Positions 37,667-47,570 of a stretch of 64,000 nucleotides of DNA are shown here, in pieces. The position numbers and the translations under genes are program-made. The notes beneath the pieces are model-generated. The model worked only from the letters and a program-made list of their open reading frames with translations. It ran no database searches and was not told the origin of the DNA. The first letter of the stretch is position 1, and every line of letters begins with the position of its first letter. The DNA comes from Deinococcus puniceus (GTDB taxonomy: Bacteria; Deinococcota; Deinococci; Deinococcales; Deinococcaceae), in contig NZ_CP011387.1 in NCBI RefSeq assembly GCF_001644565.1, forward strand, positions 2,402,501 to 2,466,500. The letters run 5' to 3'.

Positions 37667-38188
37667 ATGAGCGATTCGCAGGCAGGCGGCACACAGGTCA
37701 TCTATGACGGGCGAATTTTGCGTCTGGAACTGCAAGAAGGCAAATGGGAAGTGATCCGGCACGCCGCTGCCGTGTCTATTCTGGCCCTGAACGACGCGGG
37801 CGAAATGCTGCTGGTGCGTCAGCTTCGGCGGGCCGTGAACGCGCACACGGTAGAAGCCCCGGCAGGATTGATCGACGAGGGCGAAACGCCGGAGCAGGCC
37901 GCCCGCCGCGAGTTGCAGGAAGAGGCGGGCCTAGACGCCGAGATGACGCTGCTGACACAGTTCTACTCCAGCCCCGGCTTTTGCGACGAACTGCTGTACG
38001 TGTTCGCCGCCCGCAACCTGCGCGACTCCCGCCTGCCGATGGATGACGACGAAGAGATAGAAGTGCTGTGGATGCGCCCACAAGCCGTACTGGACGGCCT
38101 GCAGGGCGGCACGCTGGTGGGCAGCGCGGCCACGATCACGGCGGCCTTGTTCGGCGTGCAACTGCTGGCGGCGGGTGCCGAGCAATGA
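37667..38188 (+). CDS. Nudix hydrolase, ADP-ribose pyrophosphatase-like
   Basis: 173 residues. The Nudix box GLIDEGETPEQAARRELQEE followed by AGL is complete (Gx5Ex7REUxEExGU). The upstream VSILALNDAGEMLLVRQLRR and downstream YSSPGFCDELLYVFAARNL match ADP-ribose pyrophosphatases (NudF/MutT-like ADPRase group), which cleave ADP-ribose to AMP and ribose-5-phosphate. The stop overlaps the ribF start as ATGA. An ADP-ribose role would connect with the NAD-consuming sirtuin and KptA genes elsewhere in the window, but this is inference. Confidence 0.9.
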   Translation: MSDSQAGGTQVIYDGRILRLELQEGKWEVIRHAAAVSILALNDAGEMLLVRQLRRAVNAHTVEAPAGLIDEGETPEQAARRELQEEAGLDAEMTLLTQFYSSPGFCDELLYVFAARNLRDSRLPMDDDEEIEVLWMRPQAVLDGLQGGTLVGSAATITAALFGVQLLAAGAEQ

Positions 38189-39081
38189 AGACCTTCATCG
38201 CGCCCGGTCAGCGCCCCGATACCGAAACGGTGGTCGCCATCGGCAGCTTCGACGGAATTCATCTGGGACACCAAGCCCTGATCGCCCAACTGAAGGCCAA
38301 AGCGCGCGAACACCGTGTGCCCAGCGTGGTGTATACCTTCGACCCGCCGACTCGCGTGCTGACTCAGGGCGTGGAATTCCTGTCGACGCTGCCCGAAAAG
38401 CTGGAGTTGTTGGCCCGCTACGGCGTGGATGAAACGGTGGCCGTGCCCTTTACCGCCGAATTTGCGGCCCGCCCCAAGGAAGCGTTTTTGGATGACCTGC
38501 GGCTGCTGCGGCCCCGCACCGTCGTCGTGGGCGAAGACTTTCATTTCGGGCGCGGGCGGGCGGGCAGCGCGGCAGACTTGGCCGAAGTCGCGCCGGAAGT
38601 GGTGGTGGTGCCGATTCATGGGCTGGGCGGCGAGGATATTAAGAGCACGCGCATTCGGGAATACCTGAAAACTGGGGACGTGGAGGGCGCACGCCGCCTG
38701 CTGGGCCGCCATTACGACGCGCAGGGCGTGGTCATTCACGGCGATCAGTTGGGGCGCACCATCGGCTGGCCGACGGCCAATATCAGTGTTCCAGACGGCA
38801 AGGCGCTGCCGATGGGCGTGTTCGCGGTGGTGGCGATTGGCGATCACGGGCGCTGGCACGGCATGGCAAACGTGGGCTTCCGGCCTACAGTCAACGGCAC
38901 CACCCGCCGCTTCGAAGTCCATCTGTTCGATTACGAGGGCGACTTGTACGGCCAAGAATTGCACATCAAGTTCTTTGCCCACCTCAGAGGCGAACAAAAA
39001 TTCAGCGGTCTGGACGCCCTGAAAGCACAATTGCAGCAGGACGCGGCCAATGCGCGGGCGGCGTTGGTGGGTGTGAAGTAG
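38185..39081 (+). CDS. ribF: bifunctional riboflavin kinase / FAD synthetase
   Basis: 298 residues. The N-terminal FMN adenylyltransferase domain has IGSFDGIHLGHQALI, VGEDFHFGRGRAG and STRIREYL; the C-terminal kinase domain has GRTIGWPTANI and FRPTVNG. It makes FMN and FAD from riboflavin. The ATG overlaps the Nudix stop (ATGA). A long hairpin follows the stop. FAD made here is a cofactor for ThyX. Confidence 0.96.
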   Translation: MKTFIAPGQRPDTETVVAIGSFDGIHLGHQALIAQLKAKAREHRVPSVVYTFDPPTRVLTQGVEFLSTLPEKLELLARYGVDETVAVPFTAEFAARPKEAFLDDLRLLRPRTVVVGEDFHFGRGRAGSAADLAEVAPEVVVVPIHGLGGEDIKSTRIREYLKTGDVEGARRLLGRHYDAQGVVIHGDQLGRTIGWPTANISVPDGKALPMGVFAVVAIGDHGRWHGMANVGFRPTVNGTTRRFEVHLFDYEGDLYGQELHIKFFAHLRGEQKFSGLDALKAQLQQDAANARAALVGVK

Positions 39082-39091
39082 CAAGGCGCAA

Positions 39092-39128
39092 GAGCAGGGG
39101 CCAAAGCGTAGAACTTTGGCCCCTGCTC
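39092..39128. terminator. bidirectional hairpin between ribF and the Yip1 gene
   Basis: A perfect 15-bp stem (39092-39106 with 39114-39128) and 7-base loop between converging genes. T content after it is weak on both strands (GTTTGGTT on plus). Confidence 0.7.
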
Positions 39129-39168
39129 GTTTGGTTGTCGTTCAAACTTACCGGAATCTGCTGAAAAG

Positions 39169-39735
39169 TTAGAGCAAGATGCCGATCACGATGGCCCCCA
39201 CAACCCAGTAAGCCAGACCCGACAAAACCAACGTAATGGCGGCTTGGGTTTGGTCACGCAGGTTCATGCTGGACTGAACGGCCAAAAAGCCGAAGAAAAC
39301 CATGGCAATGGAGATGAGGATGCCCGCAATCCAGCCCAGAATGGGAATGATGCCGATGAGAGTGCCGACGATGCTGAGTGGCACGAAGAACAGTGCGAAA
39401 GTGTAGGCGACTTCGGAAAAGGTGCCCGTACCCTTGAACAGATTCTTGCCGATCAGGTAGACGGCGGCCACGAAGATAGCGAACTGGACAGGAATGGCAA
39501 TCAGGCGGCTGAAAAACTGGCTGAACAGGTTCAGGTCATGAAAAGGGGCGAAGATTCCAGCGATGACGCCTGAAACCAAGGCAGCCAGAACCACATAAAT
39601 AGCGGCTTGCGTCATGCCGCCGCGCTTTTCATACAGTTCGAAGGTGCTGGGACTGGGGCGCGTCAGGACGGCCATACTCTGGGGAAGCATCTGGGCAACG
39701 GTATCGGTGGGGGCAGATTGGGTTGGGCGGCTCAT
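39169..39735 (-). CDS. Yip1-family membrane protein
   Basis: 188 residues. A ~40-residue soluble N-terminus leads into about five hydrophobic segments ([76 protein letters not shown]), the Yip1 fold. Bacterial Yip1 proteins have no set function. TACTGT lies five bases before the ATG. Appears monocistronic. Confidence 0.82.
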   Translation of the reverse strand: MSRPTQSAPTDTVAQMLPQSMAVLTRPSPSTFELYEKRGGMTQAAIYVVLAALVSGVIAGIFAPFHDLNLFSQFFSRLIAIPVQFAIFVAAVYLIGKNLFKGTGTFSEVAYTFALFFVPLSIVGTLIGIIPILGWIAGILISIAMVFFGFLAVQSSMNLRDQTQAAITLVLSGLAYWVVGAIVIGILL

Positions 39736-39836
39736 GCCACACAGTACGCCGCTCCTGTCAAAGAAGTTTCAGAGCATGCTTGACACTTGGTCAATCTTTG
39801 CAGTGGATGAAGGGCACAAACACGGCGAGCCGCTGC

Positions 39837-40499
39837 TCATTTGTACTGCTCTGTTCTCACAGACAGGCCCGTATACAGCGCCGTCAGAGCCTCTTGCAAG
39901 GCAGGCCCGAACTGCACGCACAGCGGCGTGAGTTCCGGGTCTTGCAGGGCGGCCTGTACAGCGGGCGCAGGGTCAGACATCGGATACAGGCCCGCCACCA
40001 ACGCCTGTGTGTAGGTCAGCAGGGGCAGGCTCGCGCCGGGGGGCAGACCGGGGAGCGCACCCTCCAAGAGCGGCGCGAGCGGTTGCAACTGCCCCAACAA
40101 CCAACCCTTGTGGGCGCGGGCGCGGTCTTGGCTGATGTTGCGTTCCAGCAGGCCCGCCAAGTGTGGAATCAGGCGCGTGAGGGCGGCGTGTTCGGCCAGC
40201 AGCGTACACACCAACGCCGCGAGGCTGGCCGGAGTGTGCGTGCCGCCTAACCGCAGATGCCGCGTCAGAGCGTGCAGCCACGCGCCCAACAACTCCTCGT
40301 ACAGCGCGAGAAACAGCGTTTCTTTGGTGGGAAAATAGCCGTACAGCGCAGGTTTGGTGAGGCCCACGCGCCCCGCGACGGCTTGCAGCGTCACGTCTTC
40401 ATAGCGGTGCGTCTGCCACAGCGTCAGCGTTTGGTGCAGGATATCGGCCCGCCGCGCTTCTTTGGCGCTGTCGGATCGGGCACGGGCAAGAGTAACCAC
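39837..40499 (-). CDS. TetR-family transcriptional regulator
   Basis: 220 residues. The N-terminal helix-turn-helix is AGRVGLTKPALYGYFPTKETLF, preceded by ILHQTLTLWQTHRYEDVTLQ. The C-terminal ligand domain is Leu-rich and diverse. The start is a GTG. It is divergent from the SDR gene at 40630, whose promoter contains a TTACT-N7-AGTAA palindrome, so it probably represses that gene (inference). The inducer is unknown. Confidence 0.92.
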   Translation of the reverse strand: MVTLARARSDSAKEARRADILHQTLTLWQTHRYEDVTLQAVAGRVGLTKPALYGYFPTKETLFLALYEELLGAWLHALTRHLRLGGTHTPASLAALVCTLLAEHAALTRLIPHLAGLLERNISQDRARAHKGWLLGQLQPLAPLLEGALPGLPPGASLPLLTYTQALVAGLYPMSDPAPAVQAALQDPELTPLCVQFGPALQEALTALYTGLSVRTEQYK

Positions 40500-40558
40500 C
40501 GGTTAATTAGAAGGGAGGATTGGGGAGAAGTCAAGACGAAACAACATATCAACACGGC

Positions 40559-40588
40559 TTGACAGACTTACTCGTAGTTAGTAAAGTC
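40559..40588 (+). promoter_or_regulatory. SDR promoter with embedded TetR-type operator
   Basis: TTGACA (40559-40564), a 17-bp spacer and TAAAGT (40582-40587) form a strong promoter. TTACT-N7-AGTAA (40568-40584) is a perfect inverted repeat inside a larger imperfect one (40565-40588), placed where a bound repressor would block polymerase. A ribosome binding site AGGAG follows at 40620-40624. Confidence 0.7.
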
Positions 40589-40629
40589 TGACTTACCGGG
40601 AGTCACTCAGACCGCCCACAGGAGATGAC

Positions 40630-41478
40630 ATGACCCAGCAGACGCAACAGACACAGGCCAACGCAGACCAGTTTCAACGCCACCAACCCGCTACCGCCCT
40701 CATTACAGGCGCAAGCGGCGGCATTGGCGAGGCCATCGCGCGGCAACTCGCGGCACGCGGCGCACACCTGATCTTGGTGGCCCGCAGCGAAGGCAAAATG
40801 CAGACGCTGGCGCAGGAAATGAGCGCCAAGCACGGCATTCAGGCCGCCGTGATCGCGCTTGATCTGACCCGCCCCGACGCTGGCGAAGTGCTGGAACGCG
40901 AAGTGGCGGCCCGCCATCTGACGGTAGACATTCTGGTCAACAACGCTGGCTTCGGCGGTTTCAGCGAATTCTGGACGCAGGACGCGGGTGAAATTAACCG
41001 GATGGTGGCCGTGAACATTGCCGCCCTGACCGATCTGACGCGCCGTTTTCTGCCCGACATGGTGACGCGGGGGCGTGGGCGCGTGCTGAATGTGGCCTCC
41101 ACCGCCGCCTTCATTCCGGGGCCGCTGATGGCCGTCTACTATGCCTCCAAAGCCTATGTGCTGAGCTTCAGTGAGGCCGTGAACGAGGAGTTGCGCGGCA
41201 CCGGCGTCAGCGTGACCGCCCTGTGCCCCGGCCCGGTGGAAACGGGCTTTCAGGACACGGCCAATCTGGGTGAAAGCAAACTCCTGAGCGGCGTCGCTCG
41301 GCTCAGCATTCTCAGTGCCGAAGAAGTTGCCAAACAAGGTGTGAATGCCATGCTGCGCGGTCAAGCGGTGCTGATCGCGGGCGGCTTCAACCGCAGCCAA
41401 ACGCTGTTGCCGCGCCTCTTGCCCCGCGCTGCGGTGGCCCGCCTGATGGCGCGGGTGCAGGCGCGGAGGAATGTCTAA
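40630..41478 (+). CDS. short-chain dehydrogenase/reductase
   Basis: 282 residues. The classical SDR pattern is complete: TGASGGIGEAIA cofactor loop, NNAGFGGF, catalytic Ser in VASTAAFIPG, and YYASKAYV (YxxxK). Substrate unknown. Probably controlled by the divergent TetR regulator through the operator in its promoter. It has a standard leader with AGGAG, unlike the many leaderless genes here. Confidence 0.93.
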   Translation: MTQQTQQTQANADQFQRHQPATALITGASGGIGEAIARQLAARGAHLILVARSEGKMQTLAQEMSAKHGIQAAVIALDLTRPDAGEVLEREVAARHLTVDILVNNAGFGGFSEFWTQDAGEINRMVAVNIAALTDLTRRFLPDMVTRGRGRVLNVASTAAFIPGPLMAVYYASKAYVLSFSEAVNEELRGTGVSVTALCPGPVETGFQDTANLGESKLLSGVARLSILSAEEVAKQGVNAMLRGQAVLIAGGFNRSQTLLPRLLPRAAVARLMARVQARRNV

Positions 41479-41508
41479 GGGCGGTCTAAGGGTCAAGGGT
41501 CTAAGAGT
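41474..41508. repeat. short GTCTAAGG-type repeat fragment
   Basis: GGTCTAAGGGTCAAGGGTCTAAG directly follows the SDR stop and abuts a copy of the 110-bp palindromic element, a junction of two families. Confidence 0.6.
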
Positions 41509-41519
41509 CTTTGGTGGAA

Positions 41520-41629
41520 GGTGAACCCCCCCGTTGCTTTGCAACGCCCCCCCTTAGAGGTGGGGACTAAAAGCTGTTGCGCTCCCCTTGAGGGGGGCTG
41601 GCTGCGAAGCAGACTGGGGGGTTCACCCG
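41520..41629. repeat. ~110-bp palindromic intergenic repeat, copy 3
   Basis: GGTGAACCCC and GGGGTTCACC inverted ends, GTTGCTTTGCAAC mini-palindrome, and GGCTGGCTGCGAAGCAGACT box shared with copy 2 (9643-9751). Confidence 0.85.
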
Positions 41630-41750
41630 GAATCGTCAACGCTAAACGCTCGTGGAACTGAGCCGCCCTTGAATGTTGCTCACCGCCAGCCCCGCTCCTC
41701 CCTGTCCCAATGAACACTTGCCCCAGCAGCCGCGTGCGACAATGGAAATG

Positions 41751-42716
41751 ATGACGGATTCAGCTTCCAGCCCAGATCACCTCCGCACGACCAAAGACAC
41801 GGCCTCCCAGAAGGGCAAGGCTCCGCAGACCCATTCCGGGTTCGTGGCGATTGTCGGCAAACCCAACGTGGGCAAAAGCACCCTGATGAACTCGTTTTTG
41901 GGCACCAAAGTCGCGCCCACCAGCCCCCGCCCGCAGACCACGCGGCGCGGCGTGCGCGGCATCCATTCTTCGGGCAACCGCCAACTGGTGTTCGTAGATA
42001 CGCCGGGGCTGCACAAGCCCAAAGACGCGCTGGGCAAGTACATGAACCACGAGGTTCACAGCGCGTTGGCCGATGTGGACGCCGTCATTTGGGTCGTTGA
42101 CCTGCGCCACCCGCCTACCGATGAAGACCAGTTGGTGGCGCGGCAGGTGCGGGAACTGCCCAAACCGCTGTTCTTGGTGGGCAACAAAACCGACGTGGCC
42201 AAGTATCCCGAGGAGGCCATGAAGCTGTACCGGGCGCTGCTGGAAGGCCGCACCCACGACACCAGCGAAACGGTGCTCAGCGCCCAGAACAACCCACAGG
42301 CGGTAGCGACCCTGCGCGAGCAACTGCTGGACGTGTTGCCCGAAAACCCCTTCTTCTACCCCCTCGGCGCGGCCAGCGACCAGACGCGGGAAATGTGGGC
42401 CGCCGAGATTATCCGCGAAGAAGCCATGAAAAAGCTGCGCGACGAGTTGCCCTACGCCGTCGCTACCCGCGTGAACAGTTGGACGGAGCGCGAAGACGGC
42501 CTGCAACGCATCGAAGGCGAAATCGTGGTGGAAAAGAACGCCCACAAGGGCATGGTGATCGGCGCAGGCGGCAAGCAACTGCGTGAAATCGGTCAGGCCG
42601 CCCGCAAGCAACTGGAAGTGTTCCTGAGCCGCAAAGTCTTTTTGGGCCTAGAAGTGATCGTCATTCCCGGCTGGCGCGAGGACGAAGAAGCCCTGCGCGA
42701 ATTGGGCTACGAGTAA
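41751..42716 (+). CDS. era: GTPase Era
   Basis: 321 residues from the ATG at 41751; ATGs at 41742 and 41748 are alternatives, and GACAAT seven bases before 41751 fits a leaderless start. Era binds the 3' end of 16S rRNA and helps 30S assembly. G motifs are GKPNVGKST, the TTRRGVRG switch, DTPGLH and NKTD; the C-terminal KH domain has [13 protein letters not shown]. The N-terminus carries about 30 extra Ser/Thr/Lys-rich residues before the G domain. Confidence 0.96.
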   Translation: MTDSASSPDHLRTTKDTASQKGKAPQTHSGFVAIVGKPNVGKSTLMNSFLGTKVAPTSPRPQTTRRGVRGIHSSGNRQLVFVDTPGLHKPKDALGKYMNHEVHSALADVDAVIWVVDLRHPPTDEDQLVARQVRELPKPLFLVGNKTDVAKYPEEAMKLYRALLEGRTHDTSETVLSAQNNPQAVATLREQLLDVLPENPFFYPLGAASDQTREMWAAEIIREEAMKKLRDELPYAVATRVNSWTEREDGLQRIEGEIVVEKNAHKGMVIGAGGKQLREIGQAARKQLEVFLSRKVFLGLEVIVIPGWREDEEALRELGYE

Positions 42717-42732
42717 GGGAAATTCTGTTCGG

Positions 42733-42924
42733 ATGAGCCGCGTCCGGTTTGTCACCAAGGCCATTCCCAGTGACGGTGGGCGAGTCTGGAACCGCAAAAC
42801 AGAGCGTTGGTGGGGAGAACTCTGCAAGGAATATCCTGCCACGCTGCTGGCCGAACTGAATGGGGCTAAACGTTCACCCCAACTGGTCACTCTGATCAAC
42901 GAGAACCGCAAGCCACGCAACTAG
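42733..42924 (+). CDS. small conserved-looking hypothetical protein
   Basis: A 63-residue frame 16 bases after era, coding MSRVRFVTKAIPSDGGRVWN and WWGELCKEYPATLLAELNGA. It is basic with three Trp, uses codons like its neighbours and is followed by a strong hairpin, suggesting it is real and cotranscribed with era. I do not recognise a family. Confidence 0.5.
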   Translation: MSRVRFVTKAIPSDGGRVWNRKTERWWGELCKEYPATLLAELNGAKRSPQLVTLINENRKPRN

Positions 42925-42941
42925 AGCTTCAATTGACTTCG

Positions 42942-42992
42942 GCACAAACCGCCCCCGCTCACAGCCGATGCTGAAGCGGGGGCGGTTTGTGC
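42942..42992. terminator. 18-bp perfect hairpin between converging genes
   Basis: GCACAAACCGCCCCCGCT pairs exactly with its partner (42942-42959 with 42975-42992), loop 15 bases. No T run on either strand, so it may be a bidirectional RNA end or repeat. Confidence 0.6.
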
Positions 42993-43021
42993 AGCTCAGA
43001 AATGTGGGTGCGAGAGCAAAA

Positions 43022-43450
43022 TTACTTCTTGACCACCGTACACCACGCCAAAACCACGTCGGCCTCGCCCTGAAACCAAGTCCCGGCCACCCACATCTTG
43101 GGCGTGGTCAGCACAAACTGCTCGTACACGCCGCCGTCCGAGGTCTCGCCTACATCCAAGCTCTTATACTTGAAGTCTTTGGGAATCTTCGCGTTCAGGT
43201 CTTTGGCGATGGCGGCGGGCTTGCCTTCCCAGAACAGCAGCTCATGATACTGGCACTTGCCGTTCAGCTCCGCCGCCGTCGCATCCAGCACTTCGACCAT
43301 TTCTTCGGAGAAGTCGTCGTCGGTGAGTTCAAGTGCGCCCTTGGGCAGTTGAAAGCCTGTGAGATTGGACTTGGTCACGAAGTCTGTAGCGAGGGCAGAG
43401 GGGATCAGCAGGAGAGAAGCAGCGATCAGGAAGCCTAACTTTTTTCTCAT
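43022..43450 (-). CDS. secreted protein of unknown function
   Basis: 142 residues with a signal peptide (KKLGFLIAASLLLIPSALA). The mature part has two cysteines (KCQYHELLFW, LAWCTVV) and a Lys/Asp-rich body. I do not recognise a family. CACACT five bases before the ATG may be the -10. It converges with era. Confidence 0.6.
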   Translation of the reverse strand: MRKKLGFLIAASLLLIPSALATDFVTKSNLTGFQLPKGALELTDDDFSEEMVEVLDATAAELNGKCQYHELLFWEGKPAAIAKDLNAKIPKDFKYKSLDVGETSDGGVYEQFVLTTPKMWVAGTWFQGEADVVLAWCTVVKK

Positions 43451-43811
43451 ATCTCAGTGTGCTGTCCTCTATTCGGTTCCACAATAGAGGGGGGTGCAAG
43501 GGGCGTTCATATGAAAAATTAGGCTTTTACCTGACTCTTCGCCCTCGCTTCTTAAATCAACGCCGCGATGGTACTTCTGACCCTGACGTCACACTATTGA
43601 ACCCCACCGACTTCGGCATTATCCCATACATTCTGTATTCTTTCTTACTGACTCAGGTTGAATTAAAGATCAGCCTTTTCTCCTTTCAATCGTCATCTGT
43701 ATGGATTGGATGACTATGACTATAAGGTCTAGTGCCGGGGGGCTTCAGACAGGCGGCTTTTGCATGCCCGCATACGGCATACCTGCCCCCGCCTGTGCTG
43801 CACTGCGCTGC
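43451..43811. other. 361-bp AT-rich gene-free stretch
   Basis: Bases 43500-43725 are clearly AT-richer than the rest of the window (CTTCTTAAATC, TTCTGTATTCTTTC). An 84-residue frame at 43459 has no family features and atypical codons, so I do not call it. GCATGCCCGCATACGGCATAC near 43763 is weakly palindromic. Confidence 0.5.
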
Positions 43812-44450
43812 ATGACCACATTGATTATCGGGGCTACGGGCGGCATTGGCGCGGCGATGGCGCGGGCGATGGCCGCCACAGATTCACTGGTTCTGGCCGG
43901 GCGCGACGAGGCCAAACTCTCTGCTGTTGCTGCCGAAACCGGGGCCAAATCGCAGCGGGTAGACGTGGGCTTTGAAAGCCACGTGCGCTCGCTGCTGGAC
44001 GGCGTGGAGAGCCTGGACACCGTGATCTATGCGGCGGGCGCGGCCCTGCCTCAACCCCTGGCCGACCTAGACGCCGCGCAGGTGCGGGCCGTGTGGAATG
44101 CCAATTATTTTGGGGCCATTTGGACGCTGAAATATGGGCTGCCCAAGCTGGCCGAAGGTGGACGCATGTACCTGATCGGCGCACGGCCCGAACTGGTGAC
44201 GGCCAAAGGGTTTTCCCAGTACGCCGCCAGCAAAGCCGCGTTGGCGCAGGCCGTGACCATTGCCCGCCTGGAATTGCCGCGTGGCACGCAAAAGGCGCTG
44301 ACGCTGGTGCTGCCGCCCGCCGTAGATACACCGCTGTGGACGCAAGTGGGCCGCGTGCCCCGTGGAGCCATCAGCGCCGGAGCGGTAGCGCAGGCCATTG
44401 CTGCTGACAGAGCGGGGGCGGCGCAGGGGGAATTGCGGGTAGAGAGCTGA
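43812..44450 (+). CDS. short-chain dehydrogenase-like protein
   Basis: 212 residues from ATG 43812. IIGATGGIGAAMARAM is the cofactor loop, VIYAAGAALP stands for the NNAG region, and YAASKAALAQA gives YxxxK. It is shorter than usual SDRs, lacking much of the C-terminal substrate loop. Upstream in-frame ATG at 43701 falls in the AT-rich stretch and is unlikely. Substrate unknown. Confidence 0.88.
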   Translation: MTTLIIGATGGIGAAMARAMAATDSLVLAGRDEAKLSAVAAETGAKSQRVDVGFESHVRSLLDGVESLDTVIYAAGAALPQPLADLDAAQVRAVWNANYFGAIWTLKYGLPKLAEGGRMYLIGARPELVTAKGFSQYAASKAALAQAVTIARLELPRGTQKALTLVLPPAVDTPLWTQVGRVPRGAISAGAVAQAIAADRAGAAQGELRVES

Positions 44451-44539
44451 GTTTGGAGTGTGGATCGTGGAACGTGGGAAGGGTGTGGGGGCCGGGGAGA
44501 CTCCGCTTTAGGCAAGGCCAGAAATTTCAAACGGCTGCC

Positions 44540-45623
<1,084 letters not shown>

Positions 45624-45627
<4 letters not shown>

Positions 45628-46379
45628 GGTTCACGCATCCAAGGGGCATCTTCGGGGGGGCGAGTCAGGTCTATCAGCACGTTCAGGCTTTGTTTGGCCC
45701 GCGCAGGCACGTAAGGCCGGGTCGCGTCCGGGCAAGTGTCGCACTGAGGACTGGTAAATTCCCGCATTCTCAGCAGGTTGGGGGCTGCACTGTCAAACCA
45801 GAGGGTGCGCCTGCTGCTGGTGGGCACGGTGCCCAGCGTACTTTTATCGGCATAGGTCGGCCCCAAGTACACGAGGCTTTTAAATGTGCCGCCCGCAAAC
45901 CGCATGATCTCTGTGCTGTTCCAGAAATACCCCTGAGTCGGCCCCTGCCAAATCTTCGTCAGCACGGCATTCAGGCGGCTTCCGCCTACAGCGGGCAGCA
46001 CCGCCACATCGTCTGCAAAGCCAGCCTTAAAGTAGACCGGGTTCTGACCGTTCAGGATCAGGGCGTCTCCGGCCAGTCGCTCGCGGTACAGGTTGGAAGC
46101 CCTGCCCGTGTAGCAGTTGGACACCAGATAAAAGGTTTGATTCTGGTCTGCTGTGAACCGCCCAGAGCCGCGAAACAGAACTTGAAAATCAGGGCACACG
46201 CTGAGGCCCCGCGCCAGATACAGGTCGATCAATGCGCGGCGTTCGGGCGGGCTAATCGGGGGCGGGGGCGGATTCACGCTGGCGTCGTAGATCAGGCGCG
46301 GGGCCGCCGCCGCTGTGCCTGCGAGGGCCAACAAGACGACAGCACCTACACCAACAAGCCGGGGCAGAAAACGGGCCAT
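45624..46379 (-). CDS. secreted protein of unknown function
   Basis: 251 residues from ATG 46379, which lies five bases after TACAGT; upstream frames to 46454 would add an unsupported lead. A signal peptide (RLVGVGAVVLLALAGTAAAA) is followed by a Pro-rich stretch and a body with paired Cys (SVCPDF, VSNCYT, PQCDTCPD). No family recognised. Translationally coupled to the BstA-like gene. Confidence 0.65.
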
Positions 46380-46459
46380 GAGGTACTGTACGCCCTCGGC
46401 GGCAGCTTGCAGTAAGGAATCTGCTGTGGAGAGCCGGAGTAAGCAGCGCCTCATTCAGA

Positions 46460-46828
46460 TCAGCCCGGCTGTCCTTCCTTCTCCGCTAAGGGGCCGACTT
46501 TGCGTGTCCAGCGATCCGCATCCCGCGTTTCCACTTTAGTCATCATGCGCTCGAAGCCTCGCTCTAGGCTTAGGCCGCGTTCGTTTGCCATACAGATCAT
46601 GACGAAGAGCAGGTCGGCCAATTCCAACTCTAGGTCGCCCACGTCTTCCCCCGGCTTGGGCGTTTTGCCGTTCTGGTGGGCAATCACCCGCGCAATCTCG
46701 CCCGTTTCTTCGGTCAGGCGGGCCAGCATCAGCAGGGGCGGAAAATAGCCTTCCTTAAACTGGGAAATATAGGTGTCCACACGGGCGCGGGCCGCCTCGA
46801 AGGTCAGCGGAGCAACAGCATCTGTCAT
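46460..46828 (-). CDS. MazG-like nucleotide pyrophosphohydrolase
   Basis: 122 residues, start ATG 46828 with TACTCT six bases before it. The all-alpha NTP-PPase pattern ExxE-x(12-28)-ExxD is visible in TEETGEIARV and DLELELADLLF. Such enzymes hydrolyse (d)NTPs, often non-canonical, to monophosphates. The family is clear; preferred nucleotide is not. Confidence 0.88.
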   Translation of the reverse strand: MTDAVAPLTFEAARARVDTYISQFKEGYFPPLLMLARLTEETGEIARVIAHQNGKTPKPGEDVGDLELELADLLFVMICMANERGLSLERGFERMMTKVETRDADRWTRKVGPLAEKEGQPG

Positions 46829-46898
46829 GCGGGCAGAGTACGAAAAAACCAGCCGCATGGGGCGACTGGCTTCCAGAAGGCAACTTGAGGCTTAAGCG

Positions 46899-47390
46899 TT
46901 AGCGCACGTACAAGTACGTTTCCTGCACGTCCCGGTCAGCGGGCGCGTAGTTGTTCAGGTATTCGTCGCTGGCACGGTTCCAACGGTTGCCGTCGTACAC
47001 GCCGCCTAGCACGAGGTCGGTGGTGGGGCGCACGCGGGTAAACAGCACACGCACACGCTGGAGTCCACGCGGGGCCGCCACGTTGTAAGTCACGCCGTCC
47101 TGAGCGCGGGGGAAGGTGGTGGTTCCGGCCTGCACGTAGGCGTCGCGGACGAGTACATTGGCCGCGCCGCCCGCGTTCAGGGCCAACAGGGTCACGTATC
47201 CGGCGGTGCGGGTGGTCACGCTCAGGCGCAGGGCCTCGCCCACCACGTAGTTGCCGCCCTCGCCCCGGTCTGGGCGCACGCTGGTGATCAGGTTGCTGCT
47301 GCTGCCGCTAAGGCCGAGGTTAGGACGAACGCTGACGGTACAGGCACTCAGGGTCAAGCTGAGTGCGCCAAGAACAAGGAGGCTACGCAT
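46899..47390 (-). CDS. DUF4384-containing lipoprotein
   Basis: 163 residues. A lipoprotein signal (LVLGALSLTLSAC, lipobox Cys at residue 17) leads to a DUF4384-like beta domain (YVVGEALRLSVTTRTAGYVTLLAL, VRDAYVQAGTTTFPR). DUF4384 domains are common in Deinococcus surface proteins. TAGACT six bases before the ATG gives the start. Confidence 0.82.
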   Translation of the reverse strand: MRSLLVLGALSLTLSACTVSVRPNLGLSGSSSNLITSVRPDRGEGGNYVVGEALRLSVTTRTAGYVTLLALNAGGAANVLVRDAYVQAGTTTFPRAQDGVTYNVAAPRGLQRVRVLFTRVRPTTDLVLGGVYDGNRWNRASDEYLNNYAPADRDVQETYLYVR

Positions 47391-47559
47391 AGGGGCAGTC
47401 TACTGGCCGAGCCTGACAGAAATCTGAGTCTGACTGGGATGTCATCTCTGAAAACCCGGACAAATGGGTCAGGTTGATGGGGGGGGTCATAGGGTTGGAA
47501 GCAGAACCGGGCCGGGGGCAATGGTCAGCTTTCATAGGATATGCGCGGGGGGAGCGGCG

Positions 47560-47565
47560 TAGCAT
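47560..47565 (+). promoter_or_regulatory. -10 element setting the ftsH start
   Basis: TAGCAT five bases before ATG 47571. An in-frame codon at 47541 would place the -10 inside the gene. Confidence 0.45.
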
Positions 47566-47570
47566 GGGCT

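Noticed and set aside
36446..37846. longer Dgt from an upstream start at 37846
   Set aside because: The extra 93 residues run into the Nudix gene's region and lack family similarity.
43459..43713. 84-residue frame in the AT-rich stretch
   Set aside because: No start signal, no family features, and composition unlike coding DNA here.
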